Positions 1 through 6,077 are shown, numbered from the stretch's first letter. The stretch: DNA of 7,990 nucleotides from an uncultured Mucilaginibacter sp. (GCA_946479225.1 CAMLFI010000103.1:1-7990), one strand, 5' to 3'. Translations and numbers: made by a program. Notes: generated from the letters alone by a model not told the origin.

Positions 1-10
1 AAAACCGCGA

Positions 11-45
11 TATCTCACATCTCATATCTCACATCTCATATCTAA
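11..45. repeat. Tandem 7-base repeat (YATCTCA x5) upstream of holB
   Basis: Five consecutive 7-base units follow the pattern YATCTCA. The first base alternates T, C, T, C, T, and the last unit is TATCTAA. The two 14-base pairs at 11-24 and 25-38 are identical. The array ends about 16 bases before the holB start codon and just upstream of a promoter-like element. No protein-coding sense is apparent. It could be a genome-specific intergenic repeat or slipped-strand microsatellite. Its 5' end may continue to the left, but bases 1-10 do not fit the unit. Confidence 0.8.
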
Positions 46-48
46 TTA

Positions 49-56
49 TTACTTTG
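49..56 (+). promoter_or_regulatory. Possible -7 promoter element of holB operon
   Basis: TTACTTTG matches 7 of 8 positions of the Bacteroidota -7 consensus TAnnTTTG and is followed by CA, a common continuation. It ends only five bases before the holB ATG, so a transcript starting about 5-7 bases downstream would be leaderless or nearly so. I see no TTG (-33) at the expected 17-23 base spacing, because that area is the 7-base repeat array. This is suggestive only. Confidence 0.35.
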
Positions 57-61
57 CACCA

Positions 62-1207
62 ATGCAGTTTAAACAGATAGTAGGGCAGGCGGCAATTAAG
101 CAGCGTTTGGTTACTTCGGTTAACGAGAACCGGGTGAGCCATGCGCAATTGTTTTTGGGGCCGGAAGGCTCCGGAAGCCTGGCATTGGCCGTTGCGTATG
201 CGCAGTATTTATGCTGTTTAGATAAACAAGGGGATGATTCCTGCGGCGAATGTTCATCGTGCCGTAAGTATCAGAAACTGGTGCACCCTGATCTGCATTT
301 TTCTTACCCGTTTTTCGCTAAACACAAAGACGATACAGCAGTAACCTTTATTGAGCAATGGCGCGATGCCTTTTTAACTAATCCATATTTAGGGCTAGAC
401 AACTGGCGCGGCTACCTGGATGCAGAAAACAAACAGGCCAATATCAATATTGCCGAATGCCATCAGATCATAAAAAAACTAAGTCTTAAGCCTTTTGAGT
501 CGGATTACAAGGTGCTCATTTTGTGGCTGCCGGAATACCTGGACAAAGAGGGCAATGCCCTTTTAAAAATTATTGAAGAGCCGCAGCCAAACACACTGTT
601 TTTACTAGTGGCCCAAAATCAGGACCAGATACTGAACACTATCCTGTCGCGCACGCAGCTGATAAAGATCCCCCCTGTTGGCTATGAGGAAATAAAACAG
701 CATCTGATAGATGATCACCATCAAACAGAAAATGCAGCGGCTGAAATAGCTTACCTGTGTAATGGCAGTTTAAACGAAGCTTTGTTTATGCTGCAACAGG
801 GCAGCAAAAGCTATCACCCGCTTTTTGTGCAATGGCTAAGGCTTTGCTTTGGCAACAAAGGCATAGAGCTGGTTGGTTTTGTTGACCAGCTATCTAAAAT
901 GGGGCGGGAGAACCAAAAGAATTTTATACGTTACGGCATAAGCTTTTTACGGGAGTGCGGTCTGCTTTTGGCCGGTGCGGGCGAGTTGGTACGATTACCG
1001 GCTGCTGAATTAGAAACAGCGCAGAAAATGGCAGCGATATTGAACTTTCAATCCATTAATGCCATAACCGGCGAGCTGGAGAAAGCGCATTATCATGTGG
1101 AACGAAATGCTAATCCGAAAATTATGTTTTTAGATGTATCTTTACAAATTGTTGGATTTTTAAAATTAAAACCTACCCCTCAGGGGGATCAATATATATC
1201 AAGATAA
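62..1207 (+). CDS. holB: DNA polymerase III subunit delta' (clamp-loader subunit, HolB/DnaX-like)
   Basis: This 381-residue protein belongs to the AAA+ clamp-loader family. It would act in the replisome as the delta' subunit that helps load the sliding clamp. The N-terminus (FKQIVGQ, then SHAQLFLGP at 26-34) is typical. The Walker A position (33-40, GPEGSGSL) keeps the glycines but has Ser where the ATP-binding Lys should be, which fits delta' rather than the ATP-hydrolysing DnaX subunit. Cysteines 51/52, 61, 64 and 67 form the zinc-binding module of this family. GNALLKIIEEP (164-174) and the SRC-like motif as Ser196-Arg197-Thr198 are also present. The C-terminal half would be the collar domain. 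The start at 62 begins at the usual MQF...GQ sequence. It is the first gene of a tight cluster: ricT starts two bases after its stop codon. The last dozen residues are probably variable. Confidence 0.93.
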   Translation: MQFKQIVGQAAIKQRLVTSVNENRVSHAQLFLGPEGSGSLALAVAYAQYLCCLDKQGDDSCGECSSCRKYQKLVHPDLHFSYPFFAKHKDDTAVTFIEQWRDAFLTNPYLGLDNWRGYLDAENKQANINIAECHQIIKKLSLKPFESDYKVLILWLPEYLDKEGNALLKIIEEPQPNTLFLLVAQNQDQILNTILSRTQLIKIPPVGYEEIKQHLIDDHHQTENAAAEIAYLCNGSLNEALFMLQQGSKSYHPLFVQWLRLCFGNKGIELVGFVDQLSKMGRENQKNFIRYGISFLRECGLLLAGAGELVRLPAAELETAQKMAAILNFQSINAITGELEKAHYHVERNANPKIMFLDVSLQIVGFLKLKPTPQGDQYISR

Positions 1208-1208
1208 T

Positions 1209-2588
1209 ATGGGATGTGGAAGTTGCTCAACCGGAGGCGGTTGTACGCCCGCGGGTTGCAAAAGTAATGGCTCATGCCTTACTAATGGATGCAGTAAATT
1301 AGATGTTTACGATTGGCTGTCGCATATGGACATGCCTGTTAATTATAAGCCTTTTTCTATTATAGAAGTAAAGTTTAAAGGCTCGCGTAAGGAGTTTTTT
1401 CAAAATACGGATAATATATACCTGGAAAACGGCGACCTGGTTGTTGTTGAAGCCGCTACCGGCGGTTACGACATTGGCCACGTATCAATAACCGGCGAAC
1501 TGGTGCGTATGCAGATGGTTAAGCGTCGCGTTAAGGAAGAAGACGTACTCAAAAAAATATATCGCAGGGCTACACCAACGGACGTAGATAAGTGGAAGGC
1601 CGCCAAGGACCTGGAGTGGGAAACCATGCATAGCGCCCGTAAACTGGCCCTTACCCTTAACCTAAGCATGAAGCTGAGCGATGTGGATTACCAGGCGGAT
1701 AAAACAAAAGCTACTTTTTATTATACAGCCGAAGGTCGTGTGGATTTTAGGGAGCTGATCAAAAAAATGGCGGAAACTTTCCGTATCCGTATAGAGATGC
1801 GGCAGATAGGTATGCGCCAGGAAGCCAGCCGTTTGGGCGGTATAGGCTCATGCGGACGGGAGTTGTGCTGTTCTACCTGGTTAACCGATTTTAAAACGGT
1901 ATCAACATCAGCGGCTCGCTATCAAAATCTTTCATTAAATACTTTGAAGCTTGCAGGGCAATGCGGCAAATTAAAATGCTGCCTTAACTATGAGCTGGAT
2001 ACTTACATGGATGCGTTAAAGCATATTCCCGAAAATGTAAACATCCTTAAAACCGTTAAAGGCGATGCCCGCCTGCAAAAAACCGACATCTTTAAAAAGC
2101 TGATGTGGTTTAGCTACCTGCGCGAAGAATCATGGATCCCGCTTCCGCTTGCACGCGTTAGGGAGATACAGCAAATGAACCGCGATGGCGTTCTGCCGGA
2201 TGATTTGGGTGTGGTAACTGAAATAGAAGTAGCAGCGCCAAAGGTGCTGGATTACGAGAATGTTGTTGGGCAGGATAGTTTGACCCGCCTTGATGAGCGC
2301 AATCGTAACAAAAAGAAAAACAACAATCGTAATAAAAACAAAAACAGGCCAAACCCTAATGCAGCTGCCGGTAGCGGACAACCTTCCGCTGTTGCAGCAA
2401 ACCCTGGTGCGCCAAGGGAAGCACGCCCACAGCAAGGGCCAAGACCCAACCAGGGACCACGGCCGGAACAAGGCCCGCGCCCAGAAGGCAGCGGCAACGC
2501 GAATAGAAACCGGAACAAAAACAGGCGCAATAACAATCGCCCTAACAACAATAACAACAAGGGAGAACAGCCACCAACGCAACCATAA
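1209..2588 (+). CDS. ricT: RicT/YaaT-like PSP1-domain protein with Cys-rich N-terminus and Asn/Arg-rich tail
   Basis: This 459-residue protein is homologous to the PSP1 C-terminal domain family (B. subtilis RicT/YaaT, part of an Fe-S-carrying complex that guides RNase Y mRNA processing). Three parts are visible. Residues 1-28 hold six cysteines (3, 6, 12, 17, 23, 28) in a Gly/Ser-rich context. Residues about 49-330 are the conserved core, with GDLVVVEAATGGYDIGHV (75-92), GSCGRELCCSTWL (213-225) and GQCGKLKCCLNYE (250-262). Cysteines 215, 220, 221, 252, 257 and 258 there are the likely cluster or metal ligands. Residues about 362-459 form a low-complexity, basic tail rich in Asn, Arg, Lys, Pro and Gln, including three GPRP motifs about six residues apart. 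The gene follows holB as in B. subtilis and overlaps gldH by one base. Cytoplasmic location is expected. RNA-related function is inferred from the family and the tail; the partner proteins RicA and RicF are not in this window. Confidence 0.9.
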   Translation: MGCGSCSTGGGCTPAGCKSNGSCLTNGCSKLDVYDWLSHMDMPVNYKPFSIIEVKFKGSRKEFFQNTDNIYLENGDLVVVEAATGGYDIGHVSITGELVRMQMVKRRVKEEDVLKKIYRRATPTDVDKWKAAKDLEWETMHSARKLALTLNLSMKLSDVDYQADKTKATFYYTAEGRVDFRELIKKMAETFRIRIEMRQIGMRQEASRLGGIGSCGRELCCSTWLTDFKTVSTSAARYQNLSLNTLKLAGQCGKLKCCLNYELDTYMDALKHIPENVNILKTVKGDARLQKTDIFKKLMWFSYLREESWIPLPLARVREIQQMNRDGVLPDDLGVVTEIEVAAPKVLDYENVVGQDSLTRLDERNRNKKKNNNRNKNKNRPNPNAAAGSGQPSAVAANPGAPREARPQQGPRPNQGPRPEQGPRPEGSGNANRNRNKNRRNNNRPNNNNNKGEQPPTQP

Positions 2589-3061
2589 TGAAAAACACGC
2601 GCCCGCTTTATAATCTGTCGGTTTGTTTTTTGCTTTTTGCTTTTTGTGGCTGCTCTGATCCGGGTGCTGTTATAGATAATAACACGGCGCTGCCAAACAA
2701 GGTATGGTCGTACAATAACCGCGTTGGTTATGATTTTAAAATTGATGATGCCAATGCCGGCTATAACCTGTACATCAACCTGCGCGTAACCGGCGATTAT
2801 AAATATTCTAATTTGTTTGTTCTGATTAGCGACCCTGTGAAAAAAGGCGCATCGTCGCGTTATGAACTTAAACTTGCCCAACCCGACGGGCAATGGCTGG
2901 GCAAAGGCTCAGGCAACTTATATAGCTTCCGTATCCCCTTCAAATTAAATTATAAATTCCCTGCCACCGGGCCTTATCACATCAGCATTGAACAGAATAT
3001 GCGGGATAATCCTCTGCATGAGGTGAGTGATGTGGGGTTGAGAGTAGAGAAAGCCCTTTGA
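2588..3061 (+). CDS. gldH: Gliding motility lipoprotein GldH
   Basis: This 157-residue predicted lipoprotein is of the GldH family, which is required for gliding in Flavobacterium johnsoniae but is also found in non-gliding Bacteroidota. A short hydrophobic signal segment (10-20) leads to a lipobox-like FCGC ending at Cys22, the probable lipidated residue; positions -2 and -3 (Cys, Phe) are atypical. Family signatures are RVGYDFKIDD (45-54), YINLRVTGDYKYSN (62-75), AQPDGQWLG (97-105), EQNMRDNPL (135-143) and VGLRVEK (149-155). Its ATG shares a base with the ricT stop (TAATG), so the two are probably translationally coupled. Motility of this organism cannot be concluded from this gene alone, since no other gld or spr gene is in the window. 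Confidence 0.92.
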   Translation: MKNTRPLYNLSVCFLLFAFCGCSDPGAVIDNNTALPNKVWSYNNRVGYDFKIDDANAGYNLYINLRVTGDYKYSNLFVLISDPVKKGASSRYELKLAQPDGQWLGKGSGNLYSFRIPFKLNYKFPATGPYHISIEQNMRDNPLHEVSDVGLRVEKAL

Positions 3062-3063
3062 TA

Positions 3064-3095
3064 TGCAGATGAGAGGATGTGCAGATAGGCAGATG
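3064..3095 (+). repeat. Left array of 8-base repeats (TGCAGATG type)
   Basis: Four consecutive 8-base units read TGCAGATG, AGAGGATG, TGCAGATA and GGCAGATG. The array starts two bases after the gldH stop codon. It is the reverse complement type of the array at 3150-3181, so the pair can form an imperfect stem with a 54-base loop. It may serve as a gldH-distal transcript end or be an inert intergenic repeat. Confidence 0.75.
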
Positions 3096-3149
3096 CTTGA
3101 AGAAAAAGTTTAAAACGCCCTAACACACAAAATAAATTGAAATAATCAT

Positions 3150-3181
3150 CATTTGCACATCCGCATATCTGCACATCTGCA
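3150..3181 (-). repeat. Right array of 8-base repeats (inverted copy)
   Basis: On the plus strand the four units read CATTTGCA, CATCCGCA, TATCTGCA and CATCTGCA, which are reverse complements of the TGCAGATG-type units at 3064-3095. With the outermost units aligned, 24 of 32 positions pair. The array ends about 10 bases before a promoter-like element for rmuC. The unit YATCTGCA differs from the YATCTCA unit at 11-45 by one added G. The rest of the 159-base gldH-rmuC gap (3096-3149) is A-rich and shows nothing else I recognise. Confidence 0.75.
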
Positions 3182-3190
3182 AATTTTCCC

Positions 3191-3198
3191 TACCTTCG
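3191..3198 (+). promoter_or_regulatory. Candidate -7 promoter element of rmuC
   Basis: TACCTTCG matches TAnnTTTG at 7 of 8 positions (C for the second T of TTTG) and ends 22 bases before the rmuC ATG. That would give a leader of roughly 15 bases. No clear TTG lies at the usual -33 spacing. The 159-base gap and the repeat arrays before it suggest rmuC has its own promoter rather than reading on from gldH. Confidence 0.4.
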
Positions 3199-3220
3199 TT
3201 TTGCTAATATTTTTATCAAA

Positions 3221-4603
3221 ATGGATGTTGTGTTACTAATTGTTTCGCTTGTTATATTGGTTGTTGCAGTGGTTCTGTTTTTGAAACGGCCAAAGGTTGC
3301 AGGCAATATTTCTGAACAGGATTTTACAGGACTTAAAGCAGAGGCTGATCAACTTAAAATCTCACTTGCCATAGCTGAACAAAAAGCCCTGGGCATAGTT
3401 GCCGAGAAAGAAAGCATAACCCAATTGCTTAAAGAGGAAAAAGAGCGCCTTATTGAAGAGCTTCAATCAGTTCGTACCAGTTTAGATCAGGCCAATCAAT
3501 CATTAGAGAGTGCACGTTCTTACTACAAATCTCAGCAGGAAAAAATGCAGGAGCAAAAGGCCGAGGTGGAGCAGATCCGTACTAATTTTCAGAAAGAGTT
3601 TGAGAACGTTGCTGAAAAGCTGCTGAAAGAAAAATCAAAAGAGTTTATTGATGTTAACCGCAACAACCTGGATAGCATACTTAATCCGCTTAAAGAAAAC
3701 CTAAAAGCCTTTGAAGAGAAGGTAGACAAAGTTTACAACATGGAAGCCGCGGAACGCAATACCATGAAAGGGGTAATAACCCAGTTAATGGAGCTCAATA
3801 AACAAATAAGTGACGAAGCCAGCAACCTGACCAAAGCCTTAAAAGGCGACAATAAAAAACAAGGCAACTGGGGCGAGGTAATATTAGAAAAGGTATTGGA
3901 ACGCTCCGGCCTGGTGAAGGACCAGGAGTACCGTTTGCAAGCCAGTATAACAGGCCTTGACGGCAGTCGCCTGCAGCCCGATGCTATAATTGACCTGCCA
4001 GATAACAAACATCTTATAATCGACTCTAAGGTCTCTCTGATAGCTTATGAGCGTTTGGTGAACTGCGAGACGGAAGAAGATAGAAAGCTCTTCTCAAAGG
4101 CTCACGTAGAGTCTATCCGTGGCCATGTGCACAACCTGTCAACCAAAAACTACCATGATCTGTACCAGATCAACTCGCCGGATTTTGTATTGCTTTTTGT
4201 GCCGATAGAATCATCCTTCAGTTTTGCAGTGCAGCTGGATTCTGAATTGTTCAGCGATGCCTGGGATAAGCGGGTGGTTATTGTTAGCCCGTCAACATTA
4301 TTGGCCACGCTACGCACCATTGCCAGCATGTGGAAACAGGAGCGCCAAAATAAGAATGTATTAGAAATTGCCCGTTTAAGCGGCAGCATGTATGATAAGT
4401 TTGTGGGCTTTGTTACTGACATGGAAAGCATCGGCAAAAACATTAAGCAAAGCCAAAGCGCTTATGACAGCGCCCTTAACAAACTGACGGATGGCGCCGG
4501 CAACCTAACCCGCACGGCCGAAAAGATACGCAGCCTGGGCGCTAAAGCTAATAAGCAGATAGACCAGAAGTATATTGGTGATGAAACAGAAGAAGATGCT
4601 TAA
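3221..4603 (+). CDS. rmuC: DNA recombination protein RmuC family
   Basis: This 460-residue protein has the RmuC architecture: one N-terminal membrane helix (residues 3-21), a long charged coiled-coil region (about 35-140) and the RmuC domain (about 150-430). Diagnostic segments are QGNWGE (214-219), LERSGLVKDQEY (226-237), QPDAIIDLP (252-260) followed by DSKVSL (268-273), FVPIE (326-330) and SPSTL (356-360). The Pro-Asp at 253-254 with Asp268-Ser-Lys270 fits the PD-(D/E)XK nuclease-like core predicted for this family. In E. coli, rmuC affects rearrangements at short inverted repeats; its biochemical activity is poorly defined. The start is set by the membrane helix that begins immediately after Met1. 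It appears monocistronic, with repeats upstream and a strong terminator-like hairpin covering its stop codon. No catalytic-motif residue appears lost. Confidence 0.93.
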   Translation: MDVVLLIVSLVILVVAVVLFLKRPKVAGNISEQDFTGLKAEADQLKISLAIAEQKALGIVAEKESITQLLKEEKERLIEELQSVRTSLDQANQSLESARSYYKSQQEKMQEQKAEVEQIRTNFQKEFENVAEKLLKEKSKEFIDVNRNNLDSILNPLKENLKAFEEKVDKVYNMEAAERNTMKGVITQLMELNKQISDEASNLTKALKGDNKKQGNWGEVILEKVLERSGLVKDQEYRLQASITGLDGSRLQPDAIIDLPDNKHLIIDSKVSLIAYERLVNCETEEDRKLFSKAHVESIRGHVHNLSTKNYHDLYQINSPDFVLLFVPIESSFSFAVQLDSELFSDAWDKRVVIVSPSTLLATLRTIASMWKQERQNKNVLEIARLSGSMYDKFVGFVTDMESIGKNIKQSQSAYDSALNKLTDGAGNLTRTAEKIRSLGAKANKQIDQKYIGDETEEDA

Positions 4604-4623
4604 TTAAGCACTTTCTTCTGTTT
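4584..4623. terminator. Bidirectional terminator-like inverted repeat between convergent genes
   Basis: Bases 4584-4603 pair with 4604-4623 with 18 of 20 positions complementary (non-pairs are 4596/4611 and 4595/4612, the latter a possible G-T). The core TGCTTAATTAAGCA (4597-4610) is a perfect palindrome, and outer arms of 11 bases (4584-4594 with 4613-4623) pair perfectly. A usable RNA hairpin would open the central AATT as loop. T-rich sequence follows on the plus side (TGTTTGTTT) and the minus side (TTCTGTTTC). It includes the last codons and stop of rmuC and lies 36 bases beyond the stop of the minus-strand gene, so it is well placed to end both transcripts. Confidence 0.75.
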
Positions 4624-4659
4624 GTTTAAATGCCATCTCGGGCAAATTGTATTGCTACA

Positions 4660-5523
4660 TTATTTACTGCTTTTCGTCACTTTCACATCCGTGATGGATA
4701 CACCTTTCATGTTTCCGGATAAAGGTGCTCCGCCTGCGTTCATTTTAAAAGCAAGGTCAATTGCTATATTGGTATTAATCGGAAATTTTGCAGCAATGTC
4801 ATATACCATACTTCCTGTACCTGTACCCTTCATTGTCATATCTCCGCCGGCCTGTGGTATGTTCATTGTCATATCAACCACCTGGTTCAAATCAAAAATC
4901 GCCTGGTTTGCCTTAATTTCTTTTAAGATATAGGTTACTTTTGTGATCACTTCTGCATTCCCCGCTGCTGTGGGAACGCTCATTGGTACATTTTGTACAA
5001 ATTTATCGCCAATTTTTAATGTAGTATCCGGAAAGCTGTACTGATTAAATATTTGTGAAAGCTGCGTTTCTGCCGCTGCTTTCTTTTCCGCATTTACCGT
5101 ATCACCCTGGATGCCATCAATGCCTACTTTCTTTGTCTGGTTAGAATAGTGGCCAAAAAACCCGAAACCTTTCAAACCGGCATCAGGCAAGGGCAAAGAT
5201 TGTCCGTTCATGCTTCCGCTCATGCTAACGTCATTATACATTATCGTAAAAGGGACATCTTTATTTGCAGTTTGTGCTTTGGTGACCATATTAAACACTG
5301 TTGCCATATTCATTTTCATCAACATAGACGATGGCTGACCGGCATCTTTCATCGCTTTTGCCATTGTCTCGTCTGCAATGTTCATAGTCATGTCCATATC
5401 CATTTTAAAAGATGTGGCATAATTTTGCAAGGGCAAGTATTTCACACTAAACTTTAGTGATTGCTGAGCAAATAAAGTGTGCGAAGCAAGGCAGGCAATG
5501 ACCAATATTAGAGCTTTTTTCAT
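4660..5523 (-). CDS. Secreted Met-rich protein, DUF6263-like
   Basis: This 287-residue protein has a clear signal peptide (MKK, hydrophobic core 4-18, likely cut after Ala19 before QQ) and no lipobox, so it is probably periplasmic or outer-membrane associated. It resembles Bacteroidota proteins grouped as DUF6263: segments FPDTTLKIGDKF (164-175) and MVYDIAAKFPIN (239-250) fit my recollection of that family, but I could not verify this. Its oddity is methionine: 23 of 287 residues, 15 of them in the first 104, often alternating (MDMDMTM 41-47, MLMKMNM 67-73, MTM 218-220 and 229-231). Alternation suggests amphipathic beta strands; a metal or hydrophobic-ligand role is speculation. It lies 37 bases downstream of the small lipoprotein gene on the same strand, and I see no good promoter in that gap, so co-transcription is likely. 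Function unknown. Confidence 0.85.
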   Translation of the reverse strand: MKKALILVIACLASHTLFAQQSLKFSVKYLPLQNYATSFKMDMDMTMNIADETMAKAMKDAGQPSSMLMKMNMATVFNMVTKAQTANKDVPFTIMYNDVSMSGSMNGQSLPLPDAGLKGFGFFGHYSNQTKKVGIDGIQGDTVNAEKKAAAETQLSQIFNQYSFPDTTLKIGDKFVQNVPMSVPTAAGNAEVITKVTYILKEIKANQAIFDLNQVVDMTMNIPQAGGDMTMKGTGTGSMVYDIAAKFPINTNIAIDLAFKMNAGGAPLSGNMKGVSITDVKVTKSSK

Positions 5524-5560
5524 GATAAGATTTTTATATTTTATTTGTCAAGGTTCTATT

Positions 5561-6016
5561 TTATTTATGGTTCTTCAACTGGCTTTTATCAATCACTACA
5601 TAAATAGTATCAACTACCCGGCCGGCACGCGTATTTTGATTGCCGAATAAAGAAGCCATATTTTTGTCCAAAACCTCAACTTTGGTTACAAAATGATTGG
5701 TTTCGCCGCGGTTATCAAACCAGTTTTTACCTTTTGTTTCGTGGTAAACCAGTTTCACCTTCCAACCGTGTTGTGCCGCGCTGTCTAACAGGTTGATAAC
5801 CTTCTGATCGGGATTATTATTGTCTATTGAAAAATCAAAGGGAACACTGCTGTTCATGCCGGTTTGGGTAACGTTAAGGTGTCCTTCCCATGATTTCCAC
5901 CACAAGCCTGTATTAGAAAACTGTGTAATAACACCAATACGCTCGCCGTTTGAATAATTCTCAGAGCAGGATGCCATCGCGATAGCAATAAAGCAAATAA
6001 GTATAACTCTCTTCAT
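5561..6016 (-). CDS. Small predicted lipoprotein of unknown function (YSxGERxG family)
   Basis: This 151-residue protein starts with a short signal sequence and a good lipobox (MASC, Cys17), so it should be lipid-anchored to a membrane. The mature part opens with YSNGERIGVI (21-30) and GLWWKSWEG (37-45), followed by a beta-rich segment (GWKVKLVYHE 84-93, THFV-like TNHFVTKVEVL 107-117). From memory, a YSxGER...FSxxG...KxWEG pattern also occurs in small proteins of phages and plasmids, but I cannot confirm homology. No catalytic motif is evident. It sits 57 bases after the thiL stop and 37 bases before the Met-rich secreted protein gene. A promoter-like pair lies at the end of thiL, so it may head a two-gene transcript. 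Codon use and composition look like the neighbours. Confidence 0.85.
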   Translation of the reverse strand: MKRVILICFIAIAMASCSENYSNGERIGVITQFSNTGLWWKSWEGHLNVTQTGMNSSVPFDFSIDNNNPDQKVINLLDSAAQHGWKVKLVYHETKGKNWFDNRGETNHFVTKVEVLDKNMASLFGNQNTRAGRVVDTIYVVIDKSQLKNHK

Positions 6017-6047
6017 AGTGTTTGATTTATGGTTAGATAGGGGACTA

Positions 6048-6077
6048 CAAAGAATGTTACATCAATCCCGCCGTCAA
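6048..6077 (-). promoter_or_regulatory. Candidate promoter of the lipoprotein gene
   Basis: On the minus strand, TTG at 6077-6075 is followed after 19 bases by ATTCTTTG at 6055-6048. The spacing suits the Bacteroidota -33/-7 promoter type (TTG, 17-23 bases, TAnnTTTG), and the TTTG half is exact, but the TA is replaced by AT. A start about 5-7 bases downstream would leave a leader of roughly 25 bases. The -33 part overlaps the thiL stop codon. Confidence 0.35.

Noticed and set aside
11..45. CRISPR-like array from the regular repeats before holB
   Set aside because: The units are 7 bases with no spacers between them; this is a plain tandem repeat.
2290..2613. A 107-residue plus-strand frame within ricT
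   Set aside because: It is an alternate-frame reading of the low-complexity tail (Thr/Lys runs) and stops just inside gldH; no start signal or family resemblance.
2252..2893. A 213-residue open frame on the minus strand across the ricT tail and gldH
   Set aside because: It is antisense to two well-supported genes, is made of Leu/Arg/Phe runs complementary to the Asn/Arg/Lys codons of the ricT tail, and has no recognisable domain.
3062..3220. Insertion-sequence remnant or small transposon in the gldH-rmuC gap
   Set aside because: There is no transposase fragment and no target-site duplication that I can see; the inverted arrays are degenerate 8-base tandem units rather than ordinary terminal inverted repeats.
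3221..4603. A link between rmuC (affects rearrangement at short inverted repeats) and the inverted repeats on both sides of it
   Set aside because: The repeats are explained more simply as an intergenic repeat and a terminator; position next to rmuC is not evidence of interaction.
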